39,173 bases of DNA from Herpetosiphon llansteffanensis (GTDB taxonomy: Bacteria; Chloroflexota; Chloroflexia; Chloroflexales; Herpetosiphonaceae). Location: assembly GCF_003205875.1 (NCBI RefSeq), contig NZ_PUBZ01000116.1, forward strand, positions 1 to 39,173, read 5' to 3'. Below the pieces are notes generated by a model. It was not told the DNA's origin, made no database searches, and was given only the letters and a program-made list of their open reading frames with translations. Below are positions 8,541-18,189 of this stretch, one piece after another. Made by a program: the position numbers and the translations under genes. Within the stretch, counting starts at the first letter, position 1. The number at the start of each line of letters is the position of its first letter.

Positions 8541-9551
8541 GTGGATCAACGACAGCGCCGGAACGCCAATGGCTGGCGGTTAGGAGTCGATGTAGGGGGC
8601 ACAAAAATTGCGACCCTGCTCGTCGACGACGATAATCGGGTTTGGGCCAGCGTCCAACGCCCCACCGATACCCGAACCCCAGACCATGCCCTCCAGTCTC
8701 TTGCAGATACGATTTGGGAAACCCTGAAACAAGCTGATCTGCCGATTCGGCTGCTTGCCGGGATCGGGATTGGCATTCCAGGCCAAGTCGATACGCAGAG
8801 CGGGATTGTGCGGCATGCCGTCAATCTTGGCTGGCAATCTGTTGATCTGCGTGGCTTCATCAACGCCACCTTTGGCACGGCTTGCGTGATTGAAAACGAC
8901 GTTCGGGCCGCAGCGCTTGGCATTCAACGCTATTGGCTGGCAGGTTCGATCGATTCGATGTTATATGTTAGTATAGGCACAGGCATAGCCGCTGGCATGA
9001 TTCTTGATGGAGCTGTCTACCGTGGTAGTCACGGGATGGCGGGCGAAATCGGCCATGCACGCTTTGGTTCATCAACAATTCGCTGTCGCTGTGGCAATTA
9101 CGGCTGTCTTGAAGCTGTTGTTGCAGGCCCAGCAATTGCCAACTATGCGCAATCTCTGCTCTCAACATTCCCGCATAGCCAACTCCATCAGCTTGATTCC
9201 GTCACCACGCCAGCAGTGTATGCTGCTGCTGAGGCTGGCGATGAATTAGCTGTGTCAGTTGCCCACATGGTTGGCGACCAACTGGCCCAAGCGCTCTATA
9301 CTATGGTGCTTGCCTACGATTGTGATCATATTGTGCTGGGGGGCGGTGTTAGCCGCGCAGGCTCAGCCTTCTTCAGCCCAATCGAACAAGCACTCGATGG
9401 CTTACGTCAGCAAAGTTCGCTAGCAGCATCGTTGCTTCCTGCAGGGCGGGTCAAGCTCTTAGATCGTGATTTTGCTGCTGGTGCATGGGGCGGAATCGCC
9501 TTGCTCGATAGCCAATCGTTGGCGCGGGTCGCGCAGGCGCAATTGGCTTAA
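8541..9551 (+). CDS. ROK-family sugar kinase, likely N-acetylglucosamine kinase
   Basis: This 336-residue ROK kinase has no DNA-binding domain. It has the intact phosphate loop GVDVGGTKI (about residues 15-23), the catalytic aspartate D120 in IENDV, and zinc ligands H172 and C182, C184 and C189 in CRCGNYGCLE. The start is a GTG at 8541 with AGGGGG five bases upstream, inside a possible hairpin. In this setting it most likely phosphorylates GlcNAc released by the GH20 enzyme, making the substrate of NagA. Glucose or another hexose cannot be excluded from sequence alone. Confidence 0.85.
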   Translation: MDQRQRRNANGWRLGVDVGGTKIATLLVDDDNRVWASVQRPTDTRTPDHALQSLADTIWETLKQADLPIRLLAGIGIGIPGQVDTQSGIVRHAVNLGWQSVDLRGFINATFGTACVIENDVRAAALGIQRYWLAGSIDSMLYVSIGTGIAAGMILDGAVYRGSHGMAGEIGHARFGSSTIRCRCGNYGCLEAVVAGPAIANYAQSLLSTFPHSQLHQLDSVTTPAVYAAAEAGDELAVSVAHMVGDQLAQALYTMVLAYDCDHIVLGGGVSRAGSAFFSPIEQALDGLRQQSSLAASLLPAGRVKLLDRDFAAGAWGGIALLDSQSLARVAQAQLA

Positions 9552-9556
9552 GCTCC

Positions 9557-9658
9557 GCCACGAGATGAACCCAAAATCTCATGGCAAAACCATACCAGGC
9601 CCACATCGTTAGGTTGGATTTGGGGAAACGCCACGGGGTATGAAGTCACGCATACCTC
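9557..9658 (+). promoter_or_regulatory. Two hairpins upstream of the sugar-binding lipoprotein gene
   Basis: The first pairs 9557-9566 with 9576-9585 (10 bp, one mismatch). The second pairs GGGGTATG (9635-9642) with CATACCTC (9651-9658). Neither has a T run. They could be a processing or stability element that gives the following gene a separate mRNA level, or operator sites. No convincing promoter is visible here. Confidence 0.35.
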
Positions 9659-9690
9659 ATCATTTCCCGCATTAGTGAGGAACAGTCTAG

Positions 9691-11178
9691 ATGAAACATC
9701 GCAGTTTCCTGTTGTTACTGCTGATCAGCATGCTGATCGCCGCATGTGGTGGTAGCACAACGCCTACGACCGCACCAACCACCGCAGCAACCACTGCTCC
9801 TGCAGCAACGGCCACAACCGAAACCGCCGCTGCAACTGAAGTTCCAGCAGCAACCGAAGTTGTCGCAACCGAAGCAATCACCGGAACCGAAGCCCCAGCC
9901 GCAACCAAAACTACAGATAGCACCGGCAGCGTCCCAGCAGTCAACCCTAACTATGCCGAATTAGTTCGCGCCGAAGCTGGCGAATTCAAAGGCACCAAAG
10001 TCAGCATTTTCGGCTTGTGGGTTGAAGCAGAAGACGCAGCCTTCAATCAAACCTTGGCTGCCTTCGAAGCCCGCACCGGCATCGATGTTCAATACGAAGG
10101 CTCGAAAGATTTCGAAACCTTGATTCCTGTGCGCGCTGAAGGCGGTAACGCCCCTGACATCGCTGGTTTCTCACAACCAGGCTTGATGGCAACCTTGGCT
10201 CGCAAGAACAAGTTGGTCGACATCTCAAGCTTCATCAAACCAGAAGATTTGCAAAAAGATTACATCCAATCATGGATCGATCTTGGCTCAGTTGATAACA
10301 CCCTCTATGGTGTGTTCTTCCGCGCTAGCACCAAGAGCATCGTCTGGTATCCAGTTCCAGCCTTCGAAGAAGCTGGTTACACCATTCCAGAAACCTGGGA
10401 TGAAATGACCGCTTTGAGCGACAAGATGGTTGCTGATGGCAACACTCCATGGTGTATCGGCTTGGAACACGGCAACGTGACCGGCTGGGTCGCTACCGAC
10501 TGGATGGAAGACATCATGTTGCGTACCGCTAGCCCTGAAACCTACGACAAGTGGGTCAGCCATGAAATCCCATTCAACGACCCAAGCGTCAAAAACGCCG
10601 CTGAAGTTATGGGCAAAATCTGGTTCAACGACACCTACGTTGCTGGTGGCCGTGAAGGTATCTTGACCACCGCTGTGGCCGATACCCAAACCCCAATGTT
10701 CAACGCCGACAAACCAGGCTGCTGGTTGCACCGCCAAGCTGGCTGGATTCCATCATTCTTCCCAGAAGGCAAGAAAGCTGGTACCGACAGCAACTTCTTC
10801 TACTTGCCACCAATTGATCCAGCATTAGGCAAGCCTGTGTTGGGTGGCGGCGACGTGTTCGCAATGTTCAACGATCGCCCAGAAGTTCGCGCTGTGTTGC
10901 AATACTTGGCTAGCCCAGAATCAGCCAAAGGCTGGGTCGAAGCTGGTGGCTTTATCTCACCAAACCAAAGCGTTGACTTGGCTTGGTATGGTAACGACAT
11001 CGACCGCCGCCAAGCTGAAATCATCAAGGAAGCTACCGTATTCCGCTTCGATGCTTCCGACTTGATGCCAGCTGAAGTTGGCGTTGGTACCTTCTGGAAA
11101 GGTATGGTCGATTACGTGAACAACACCGACATCGATACCGTCTTGACAACCATCGATGAAAGCTGGCCAAAAAACTAG
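9691..11178 (+). CDS. Sugar ABC transporter, substrate-binding lipoprotein
   Basis: This is a 495-residue extracellular family 1 solute-binding protein. The signal ends in the lipobox LIAAC with the modified cysteine at residue 19. A Thr/Ala/Pro/Glu-rich linker (about 20-85) then tethers the binding domain to the membrane. The two permeases that follow are MalF- and MalG-like, so this is a carbohydrate importer; with GH20, NagA and a deaminase downstream the ligand is probably a chito-oligosaccharide or GlcNAc (inference). GTGAGG lies about ten bases upstream of the ATG. A hairpin follows the gene, and the next permease is nearly 500 bases away, so the binding protein may be made at a higher level than the permeases. 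Confidence 0.92.
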   Translation: MKHRSFLLLLLISMLIAACGGSTTPTTAPTTAATTAPAATATTETAAATEVPAATEVVATEAITGTEAPAATKTTDSTGSVPAVNPNYAELVRAEAGEFKGTKVSIFGLWVEAEDAAFNQTLAAFEARTGIDVQYEGSKDFETLIPVRAEGGNAPDIAGFSQPGLMATLARKNKLVDISSFIKPEDLQKDYIQSWIDLGSVDNTLYGVFFRASTKSIVWYPVPAFEEAGYTIPETWDEMTALSDKMVADGNTPWCIGLEHGNVTGWVATDWMEDIMLRTASPETYDKWVSHEIPFNDPSVKNAAEVMGKIWFNDTYVAGGREGILTTAVADTQTPMFNADKPGCWLHRQAGWIPSFFPEGKKAGTDSNFFYLPPIDPALGKPVLGGGDVFAMFNDRPEVRAVLQYLASPESAKGWVEAGGFISPNQSVDLAWYGNDIDRRQAEIIKEATVFRFDASDLMPAEVGVGTFWKGMVDYVNNTDIDTVLTTIDESWPKN

Positions 11179-11218
11179 TCAGCCTCCCTCGATGACGATG
11201 CCCTGCATCGAAACGCCG

Positions 11219-11253
11219 CGAGAGGTAGGTAGCCTATGCCTACCTCTCGTTGT
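11219..11253 (+). terminator. Hairpin after the binding-protein gene
   Basis: A perfect 11-bp stem (11219-11229 with 11239-11249, arm CGAGAGGTAGG) has a nine-base loop and is followed by the weak tail TTGTAT. It may act as a partial terminator or protect the 3' end, as is usual between binding-protein and permease genes. Confidence 0.6.
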
Positions 11254-11261
11254 ATAGTATG

Positions 11262-11560
11262 GGGGTTGGGGATCGGTTGTTGGGGGTCGGGGAGAACATA
11301 GAAAAGGATGAGGGATGAAAGCAAAAGGCAGAAGTCAAAAATCAAGATAAGAACATAGAGCAGAGAAAAGGATGAGGGATGAATTATGAGGGATGAAATT
11401 AAATCATTCGTGTAATCTGTGTAATCTGTGGCTAAAAATAATCATTCTTGTAATTCGTGCAATTCGTGCAATTCGTGGCTAAAAAATAATCATTCGTGCA
11501 ATTCGTGGCTCAAAACTCATAGCCAAAAGCCGATAGCCCATAGCCAAACACAACATAGCA
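11262..11560. repeat. Intergenic heptamer/nonamer repeat mosaic, copy 3
   Basis: In order there are G-rich GGGGTCG-like heptamers, AGAACAT units, GGATGAG/GGATGAA units, GTCAAAA/ATCAAGA units, more AGAACAT and GGATGAG units, AATCTGTGT nonamers, two runs of AATTCGTGC nonamers ending in GGCTAAAAA, and CATAGCC-like heptamers. The array lies inside the operon, between the binding-protein and permease genes, which is unusual because the other copies separate operons. Bases 11561-11660 show only the ribosome-binding site AAGGAG of the next gene. Confidence 0.8.
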
Positions 11561-11660
11561 CAGAGAACAGCGGAATCGCTCAATTCATTTGTTCTCTGGA
11601 CTCTGTTCTCGGTATTCAGGCAGTGCTACTTGGCACTGTTCCTCAGCAAGGAGTTGTGGC

Positions 11661-12758
11661 ATGTCATCACAACCACAAACTAGCACTGGGCCACGCTCGC
11701 GCAACACCAGCGAGATTGTGCGCTTGTTGCTTGTCCCTCTCGCATTAATTATTTCAATCTTGGTCGGGCGTTGGAGCCTTGGCGTTATGAAAGACGCTGA
11801 TGCCCCACGGTTTTTGGTGGTTGGGGTGGCCTTGCTCGTCGGGGTCTTTGGCATTTGGATTGCCTACTGGCTCTGTAACGAGCTGCTCAATCTGATTCCT
11901 TCTGAAACGCTGCGCGAGAGGATTCGCCCAGTGATTTTTGTTGGTCCAGCTTTGGCCTTGCTGATTATTTACTTGGTCTATCCAACCGTGATGACGGCCT
12001 ACTATAGCGTGCTCGATAAAAATAGCGAGACCTTTGTTGGGCTGGAAAATTTTAAGTTTGCCTTTACCAATCGCACTATCCAAATTGCGCTGCGCAATAA
12101 TCTGTACTGGATTGTTGGTGTAACTTCATTTAGCGTGGTTGGTGGCCTCGTTATGGCCGTGCTGTTCGATAAAGTGCGCTATGAAGCCGTCGCCAAATCG
12201 ATGATCTTCTTGCCAATGATTATCTCGTTTGTAGGCGCTGGTGTGATTTGGCGCTTTATGTATGCCAGCAACCCCCCAGGCGTTGGCTTGTTGAATGCCT
12301 TTATCGGCAATTTCGACTTCAAACCAGTTGCTTGGTTAATCAATAAGAGCGTTAATAATATTGCCTTGATCGTGATTATGATTTGGCTGCAAACTGGCTT
12401 TTGTCTGGTAATTCTCTCAGCAGCGCTGAAGGCAATTCCCGCCGATATTATCGATGCTGCCCGCGTCGACGGCGCAGGCGAGCTTGACATCTTCTGGCGA
12501 ATTATCATTCCTTCGCTCAAAACTACGATTTTGACCGTGGTCACGACGGTGGTAATTGCAGTATTGAAGGTGTTTGACATTGTGTTTGTGATGACCAACG
12601 GCAACTATGAAACCGAGGTTATCGCCAACCGCATGTTTACCGAGTTCTTCCGAAATCAAAACTATGGCCTCAGTAGCGCCTTGACCATGATTTTGGTGAT
12701 CGCCGTGCTGCCAGTGATGATTATTAACGTGCGGAATGCCCGCCGTCAGCGAGGGTAA
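11661..12758 (+). CDS. Sugar ABC transporter permease, MalF-like
   Basis: This is a 365-residue inner-membrane permease with about seven to eight hydrophobic segments. The EAA loop that contacts the ATPase is DAARVDGAGELDIFWRI. The start at 11661 has AAGGAG at ideal distance; an upstream ATG at 11589 would add 24 residues including three cysteines and is not credible. Two extra N-terminal membrane segments precede the usual core, as in many MalF relatives. It is paired with the MalG-like gene three bases downstream. Confidence 0.9.
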   Translation: MSSQPQTSTGPRSRNTSEIVRLLLVPLALIISILVGRWSLGVMKDADAPRFLVVGVALLVGVFGIWIAYWLCNELLNLIPSETLRERIRPVIFVGPALALLIIYLVYPTVMTAYYSVLDKNSETFVGLENFKFAFTNRTIQIALRNNLYWIVGVTSFSVVGGLVMAVLFDKVRYEAVAKSMIFLPMIISFVGAGVIWRFMYASNPPGVGLLNAFIGNFDFKPVAWLINKSVNNIALIVIMIWLQTGFCLVILSAALKAIPADIIDAARVDGAGELDIFWRIIIPSLKTTILTVVTTVVIAVLKVFDIVFVMTNGNYETEVIANRMFTEFFRNQNYGLSSALTMILVIAVLPVMIINVRNARRQRG

Positions 12759-12760
12759 TC

Positions 12761-13606
12761 ATGCGTATCCAACGTCTTCTCTCACGTTCATTCGTTCACT
12801 TTGCAGTTATTGCAATTGCCTTCCTCTGGACGTTGCCAACCGTCGGTGTATTGGTTAGCTCGTTCCGCCCAGAAAACGATGTGAAAAACTCAGGCTGGTG
12901 GAATGCACTCAAACATCCATTTGAGGAATCAGTTTGGACTTTCAAGAACTACGCTGATGTGATTAATGCCAATGGCCTTGGCGAAGCCTTTGTCAACACC
13001 TTGGTCGTAACAATTCCGGCCACAATTTTGCCAATTACTGTCGCTGCCTTTGCAGCCTACGCCTTTGCATGGATGAAATTTCCAGGCCGTGATTGGCTCT
13101 TTGCGATGGTCATCGGCTTGATGGTTGTGCCATTGCAAGTGGCCTTGATCCCAATTTTGCGCTTGTATACCCAAACCGGCATCGCCGGCACCTTCCTTGG
13201 CTTATGGCTAGCACACACTGGTTTTGGCTTGCCACTAGCAATTTATCTGCTCTACAACTACATTTCGCAACTGCCAGGTGACCTGATTGAATCGGCCAAA
13301 ATCGATGGTGCTTCCGATTTCACCGTTTTTATGCGGATTGTGCTGCCACTTTCGACCCCAGCAATTGCTTCGTTTGCAATTTTTCAATTCCTCTGGATTT
13401 GGAACGACCTGCTGGTTTCGTTGGTGTTCTTGGGCACGAATAAAGTTCTGACCGTCAAACTCTCCGAATTAACCGGCTCGCTCGGCAATAAATGGCACTT
13501 GTTAACTGCTGGCGCGTTTGTTTCGATGATCGTGCCGTTGGCAGTGTTCTTTGCACTCCAACGCTATTTCGTGCGTGGTTTGCTAGCCGGATCAGTCAAG
13601 GGATAA
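12761..13606 (+). CDS. Sugar ABC transporter permease, MalG-like
   Basis: This is a 281-residue membrane permease with six predicted spanning segments. The EAA loop is ESAKIDGASDFTVFMRIVL. The start follows the previous stop after two bases, so both permeases are co-translated. No ATPase gene follows; carbohydrate importers of this class often use one shared MsiK-like ATPase encoded elsewhere (known for the family, inferred here). Confidence 0.92.
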   Translation: MRIQRLLSRSFVHFAVIAIAFLWTLPTVGVLVSSFRPENDVKNSGWWNALKHPFEESVWTFKNYADVINANGLGEAFVNTLVVTIPATILPITVAAFAAYAFAWMKFPGRDWLFAMVIGLMVVPLQVALIPILRLYTQTGIAGTFLGLWLAHTGFGLPLAIYLLYNYISQLPGDLIESAKIDGASDFTVFMRIVLPLSTPAIASFAIFQFLWIWNDLLVSLVFLGTNKVLTVKLSELTGSLGNKWHLLTAGAFVSMIVPLAVFFALQRYFVRGLLAGSVKG

Positions 13607-13610
13607 ACAA

Positions 13611-15410
13611 ATGCAATTATTACCAAAACCAAAAAGCCTTCAGCTCGCTGAGGGAAGCTATGCTTTACCCAAAATTTGGCAAATTAGCCTGCCAACCGAG
13701 CTTGATCAACGCGTTTCAGCCAGTTTGGCCAAGCTTGGCGAGCATCAAGTCGTTGCACAAAACGCCAATTTGACCCTGACGTTCGATCCAACGATTGCTC
13801 ACGCCGATGGTTATCGCTTGCAAATTGCTGCCGCTGGTGTGCAGATCGCTGCCCAAACTGCTGCTGGCTTGTTCTACGGTTTGCACACGCTACGCCAAAT
13901 TCAACAGCAATCAGGTCAGCAATTGCCTTATTTGCTGATCGACGATGCCCCCGATTTTGCGGTGCGTGGTTTTATGCTCGATATTAGCCGCGATAAAGTG
14001 CCAACCATTGCCACGCTCTACGGCTTGATCGACGAATTGGCCAGCTGGAAAATCAACCAGATTCAGCTGTATATCGAACATACCTTTGCCTACAAAAATC
14101 ACCCCACAGTTTGGGCTGATGCTTCGCCATTGACTGCTGAGGAAGTGCGCGCGCTCGACGATTTTTGTCTCGAACGCTTTATCGAATTAGTGCCCAACCA
14201 AAACTGCTTTGGCCATATGCGGCGCTGGCTGACCAAGCCCGAATATCGCGATTTGGCCGAGTGTCCCGATGGCTGCGACACTGGCGACCCAGATTGGGGC
14301 TATTTCGAAGAACCATTCACCTTGGCCCCCGAACACCCAGGCAGCATTGCATTGGTGCGCAGCATGCTCGACGAACTGCTCCCAAATTTCCGTACCCGCA
14401 CGCTCAACGTTGGCTGCGACGAAACCGTCGAATTGGGCTTGGGTGCAAGTGCAGCAGCGGTTGCTGAACGCGGCAAAGGTCGGGTTTATCTTGAATTTTT
14501 GCAAAAGCTTTATCACGAAGCCCATTCCCGTGGCTATATCATGCAATTCTGGAGCGATATTATTTTGCACTACCCAGAGTTGGTTGGCGAATTGCCGCGC
14601 GATGCAGAAGTGCTGATTTGGGGCTACGAAGCCGATCATCCGTTTGAAACACAATCGGCCACAATTGCCAAAGCAGGCCTGCCATTCTACGTTTGCCCAG
14701 GTACCTCAAGCTGGAATACGGTTGCGGGTCGCACCACCAATGCCTTGGAAAATATCGCTAGCGCCGCCAAACACGGCTTGCACTATGGAGCCAAAGGCTT
14801 TTTGATGACCGATTGGGGCGATAATGGCCACTGGCAACCGCTGGTAACCAGCTATCTTGGCTTGGCAATCGGCGCTGCTCGCGCTTGGAATGCCTTGGCT
14901 GAACTCGACGTTGTGGCTTTGCTCGATAGCGTGGTTTTTGCCGATAGCAACAAGGTTCTGGGCAATTTGGTCTATCAATTGGGCGATGTCTATCGTGCTG
15001 TGCCGCCGTTATTGCACAACACCTCATCGTTGTTCCGCATTTTGCAAGCCAACCCTGAAGCAATTGCTAACTTGAAGCTTGATCGTGAAGATTTGCATAA
15101 CGCTGATGAGATTTTGTTGCAATTGCGTAACGACTTGCCAAACACCAAACCACAACGTGCTGATGGCGAATTGTGCCAAGTCGAGTTGGCGTGGGCAATT
15201 GATTTGCTGCGTCATGCAGTGCAGCGTGGCTTGTGGGTGCTCGATCAACAGCCAAGCGAGCAGGCAAGCAGCCTACAAACCGAAATCGATGGCTTGATCG
15301 AGCGCTTCCAAGAAGTTTGGCTGAGCCGCAATCGGCCAGGCGGCTTACAAGATAGCTTGAAGCACTTCGCCACCTTGCGCAGTAGCTATGGCGAGGTTCA
15401 GTATGCCTGA
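13611..15410 (+). CDS. GH20 beta-N-acetylhexosaminidase, cytoplasmic
   Basis: This 599-residue enzyme has an N-terminal GH20b-like domain (about residues 1-112) and a GH20 TIM-barrel beginning at FAVRGFMLDISRDKVP (about 116). The catalytic Asp-Glu pair is D270-E271 in NVGCDETVELG. It lacks a signal peptide, so it should act on imported chito-oligosaccharides or other GlcNAc-containing sugars, releasing GlcNAc for the ROK kinase. It starts four bases after the permease stop and its 3' end overlaps the next gene by eight bases. Confidence 0.9.
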   Translation: MQLLPKPKSLQLAEGSYALPKIWQISLPTELDQRVSASLAKLGEHQVVAQNANLTLTFDPTIAHADGYRLQIAAAGVQIAAQTAAGLFYGLHTLRQIQQQSGQQLPYLLIDDAPDFAVRGFMLDISRDKVPTIATLYGLIDELASWKINQIQLYIEHTFAYKNHPTVWADASPLTAEEVRALDDFCLERFIELVPNQNCFGHMRRWLTKPEYRDLAECPDGCDTGDPDWGYFEEPFTLAPEHPGSIALVRSMLDELLPNFRTRTLNVGCDETVELGLGASAAAVAERGKGRVYLEFLQKLYHEAHSRGYIMQFWSDIILHYPELVGELPRDAEVLIWGYEADHPFETQSATIAKAGLPFYVCPGTSSWNTVAGRTTNALENIASAAKHGLHYGAKGFLMTDWGDNGHWQPLVTSYLGLAIGAARAWNALAELDVVALLDSVVFADSNKVLGNLVYQLGDVYRAVPPLLHNTSSLFRILQANPEAIANLKLDREDLHNADEILLQLRNDLPNTKPQRADGELCQVELAWAIDLLRHAVQRGLWVLDQQPSEQASSLQTEIDGLIERFQEVWLSRNRPGGLQDSLKHFATLRSSYGEVQYA

Positions 15411-15864
15411 TCTGTTGGTCAAACTCTACGAACTACCAGCGATTCCCAGTATTGCGGGCGTGACGATTCGGCGCGCCCTCGCTCCTGAGCGCCATGTTGT
15501 GCTCGATTGGGTAGAGCGTTTTTTCTACCCAGCCTGGCGCAGCGAATGTGCCGTGGCCTTTAGCCAAACACCAATTAGCTGCATTATTGCGGTCGAAGAG
15601 CAAAAGCTCTTGGGCTTTGCCTGCTACGACACTACAACCCGCAATTTCTTTGGCCCAACCGGCGTTGACCCCGATTGCCGTGGGCGCGGGGTTGGCACAG
15701 CCTTGTTGGTTGCGGCCTTGGATGCTATGAAACAGCTTGGTTATGGCTATGCGATTGTTGGCGATGCTGGCCCAGTTGAATTTTATCAGCGCACAGTTGG
15801 CGCAATCGTCATCCCCGATTCAACCCCCGGCGTGTATCGCGGGATGTTGCAAGGTGATGCATGA
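15403..15864 (+). CDS. GNAT-family N-acetyltransferase
   Basis: This is a 153-residue GNAT with the acetyl-CoA loop in VDPDCRGRGVGTALL and a C-terminal YGYAIVGDAG-PVEFYQ segment typical of the fold. I chose the ATG at 15403, which overlaps the GH20 stop by eight bases. The stop overlaps the nagA start as ATGA, so it is locked into the amino-sugar operon. Its acceptor is unknown; acetylating glucosamine released from partly deacetylated chitin would fit the pathway, but that is inference. Confidence 0.82.
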   Translation: MPDLLVKLYELPAIPSIAGVTIRRALAPERHVVLDWVERFFYPAWRSECAVAFSQTPISCIIAVEEQKLLGFACYDTTTRNFFGPTGVDPDCRGRGVGTALLVAALDAMKQLGYGYAIVGDAGPVEFYQRTVGAIVIPDSTPGVYRGMLQGDA

Positions 15865-16997
15865 GCAGCCTACGTTTTGAAAACGCCACGATCTACACGC
15901 CTGAACAGAGTGCTATGCGCAGTTTGGCGATAGCCAATGGGCATATTGCCGAGGCCGCGCCAGCAGCGCCATGCTACGATCTGACTGATCTGATTGTCGC
16001 GCCAGGCTTGATCGATTTGCAGCTGAATGGCGCGTTTGGCCACGATTTTACCAGCGATCCCCAGACGATTGCTGCGGTTGCTGCCAAGTTGGTTCAATAT
16101 GGCGTGACGGCATTTTTGCCAACGATCATCACCTCGCCGCTGAGCCAAGTTGCCTTGGCGCAACAGGTGGTGCAGCAGGGCAATGTTGCTGGTTCGCGGG
16201 TCTTGGGCTTGCACCTCGAAGGGCCATTTCTCGATCCGGCCAAGCGAGGCGCGCATAATCCTAATCATTTGCAAAACCCCAATTTGGCAGCAATTGAAAG
16301 CTGGTCGCTGGCCAATGGCGTGCGTTTGGTGACCTTGGCTCCAGAACTTGATGCAGCTGCTGAAGTTATTCAAGCTTTGGTTGAGCGTGGCGTGGTAGTA
16401 AGCGCTGGCCACTCAGAAGCCACATTCGAAGCAGCCGAGGCCAGTTTCAATCAAGGTATTCGCGCCGTAACGCATTTATTCAATGCTATGCCAGCCTTGC
16501 ACCATCGCGAGCCAGGTTTGGCCGGAGCCGCCTTGAGCGACCAACGAATCACGATTGGCTTAATTCCTGATGGGGTGCATGTCCATGCTGGTTTAGTGCG
16601 CCATGTTTGGCATAGCGCCAGCCAACGGATTGCAATTGTCAGCGATGCGCAGGCCGCACTTGGCATGCCCGATGGCGAATATCTGCTTGGCGACACAACT
16701 TTGACCGTCGCCAATGGCGAGGCACGCCGCAGCGATGGCCGTTTGGCGGGCAGCGTTTTGGCGCTGGATCAAGCGTTGCGCAACATTCATGCTTGGACAA
16801 ATAGCCCGCTAGAGCAGATTTTGCCAGCTTTTACGACGATTCCGGCCAATTTGTTGGGTTTGGCTCACTATGGCCGGATTGCGATCGATAACCCTGCTGA
16901 TTTGGTGATTTTCGATCAGCAGTATCAGGTTGTTGCCACGATTGTTGGCGGCAACATCGTCTATGGTTCTACAACCTTGGAGCAACGTCAATGCTAA
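15861..16997 (+). CDS. nagA: N-acetylglucosamine-6-phosphate deacetylase
   Basis: This 378-residue amidohydrolase converts GlcNAc-6-phosphate to glucosamine-6-phosphate and acetate. Visible family motifs are [14 protein letters not shown] (about residues 47-60), the metal ligand E120 in HLEGPF, H184 in AGHSEAT, H205 in [14 protein letters not shown], and the catalytic D262 in VSDA. Length is normal for NagA. It overlaps GNAT upstream (ATGA) and the SIS gene downstream (seven bases), a tightly coupled run. Confidence 0.93.
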   Translation: MSSLRFENATIYTPEQSAMRSLAIANGHIAEAAPAAPCYDLTDLIVAPGLIDLQLNGAFGHDFTSDPQTIAAVAAKLVQYGVTAFLPTIITSPLSQVALAQQVVQQGNVAGSRVLGLHLEGPFLDPAKRGAHNPNHLQNPNLAAIESWSLANGVRLVTLAPELDAAAEVIQALVERGVVVSAGHSEATFEAAEASFNQGIRAVTHLFNAMPALHHREPGLAGAALSDQRITIGLIPDGVHVHAGLVRHVWHSASQRIAIVSDAQAALGMPDGEYLLGDTTLTVANGEARRSDGRLAGSVLALDQALRNIHAWTNSPLEQILPAFTTIPANLLGLAHYGRIAIDNPADLVIFDQQYQVVATIVGGNIVYGSTTLEQRQC

Positions 16998-18037
16998 CCC
17001 AAAGCCATCTTTATCGCGAAATTTACGAGCAACCCCAATCGCTGGCACGGCTGCTCGAGGCCGAAAAAGCCACGGTTGCCAGTTTGGCGGCGGCCATTCG
17101 CGAACGCAATATCAGCCAAATTGTGATTGCTGCGCGGGGCACAAGCGATAATGCTGCCCGCTATGCCCAATATTTGCTTGGCTCAATCAACGGGATCTTA
17201 GTTACCTTGGCAACCCCAAGCCTGTTTTCAATTTATCAACGCCCGCCAGTGTTGGGCAATGTATGTGTGCTGGGCATTAGCCAAAGCGGCAAAAGCCCCG
17301 ACATTGTGGCAGTGCTCACCGAAGCCCGCAAACAGGGCGCATTAACTGCCGCAATCACCAATAAAACCGATTCGCCCTTGGCCCAAGCAGGCGATTTCGT
17401 GATCGATTTGCATGCTGGCGAGGAATTGGCGGTTGCTGCAACCAAGAGCTACAGCGCTCAATTGGTTGCGATTGCGATGCTGAGCACTGCTTTGGCTGAT
17501 GATGCCAGTATGAATGCGACGCTAGATCGTTTGCCGCGCTTTGTTGGCGATACCCTGAGCAATTTGCCAGATATGGCGAACGTGGTGCAGCGTTATCGTT
17601 ATATGCAACAATGTGTGGTGATTGGCCGAGGCTACAATTATTCAACTGCGTTTGAATTGGCGCTCAAGCTCAAAGAGTTGACTTATACGATTGTGCAGCC
17701 CTACAGCAGCGCCGACTTCTTGCATGGCCCAGTGGCTGTGCTCGAACAAGGTTTTCCGGTGATTGTGATTGCGCCAAGCGGCCCGATGTTGCCCGAAATG
17801 CAAAGCTTTATCCAAACGATTCGCGAGCGTGGCGCAGAAATTCTGGCAATTAGTGACGATCACGATACCTTGCGCTTGAGTCGCACGCCCTTGCGCACGC
17901 CAACTGGCCTGCCGGAATGGATCTCGCCGATTATCAACATCGTGCCTGGCCAGTTGTTGGCCTTACATCTGGCTCATACTCGCGATTTCGATGTTGATCA
18001 GCCGCGTGGGTTGCGCAAAGTTACCGAAACTCGCTAA
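16991..18037 (+). CDS. SIS-domain glucosamine-6-phosphate deaminase (NagB-II type)
   Basis: This 348-residue protein has two SIS domains and resembles the isomerase half of GlmS without the glutaminase domain. Motifs are [15 protein letters not shown] (near residue 48), [32 protein letters not shown] and the C-terminal [15 protein letters not shown] tail. With nagA directly upstream it most likely deaminates glucosamine-6-phosphate to fructose-6-phosphate, the NagB-II role; an aminotransferase acting in reverse or an AgaS-like role is possible. The last 222 bases plus terminator are repeated at 18869-19154. Confidence 0.88.
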   Translation: MLTQSHLYREIYEQPQSLARLLEAEKATVASLAAAIRERNISQIVIAARGTSDNAARYAQYLLGSINGILVTLATPSLFSIYQRPPVLGNVCVLGISQSGKSPDIVAVLTEARKQGALTAAITNKTDSPLAQAGDFVIDLHAGEELAVAATKSYSAQLVAIAMLSTALADDASMNATLDRLPRFVGDTLSNLPDMANVVQRYRYMQQCVVIGRGYNYSTAFELALKLKELTYTIVQPYSSADFLHGPVAVLEQGFPVIVIAPSGPMLPEMQSFIQTIRERGAEILAISDDHDTLRLSRTPLRTPTGLPEWISPIINIVPGQLLALHLAHTRDFDVDQPRGLRKVTETR

Positions 18038-18100
18038 CTATTCAACCACTGAACTTTATCAAGCCTTGCCGTTGGGCAGGGCTTTTGGTTTTTAGCCAAA
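17816..18100 (+). repeat. Direct repeat, left copy (SIS gene tail plus terminator)
   Basis: This copy contains the last 74 codons (stop included) of the intact SIS gene and its terminator. It matches 18869-19154 end to end; both copies start at ACGATTCGCGAG and end at TTTAGCCAAA. By my codon count there are 14 differences in the 222 coding bases, 13 of them synonymous. Confidence 0.93.
18062..18093 (+). terminator. Terminator of the GlcNAc gene block
   Basis: A 9-bp stem (AGCCTTGCC at 18062-18070, GGCAGGGCT at 18075-18083, one G-T pair) is followed by TTTTGGTTTTT. It is duplicated at 19115-19147. Confidence 0.88.
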
Positions 18101-18189
18101 AATGATAAATGTATGCTACAGTAGGATGGAATTTCTGGTTAAGCCTATGATTTATTGATAGTTTGGCGATCAAATTTAAGGATATTCCC

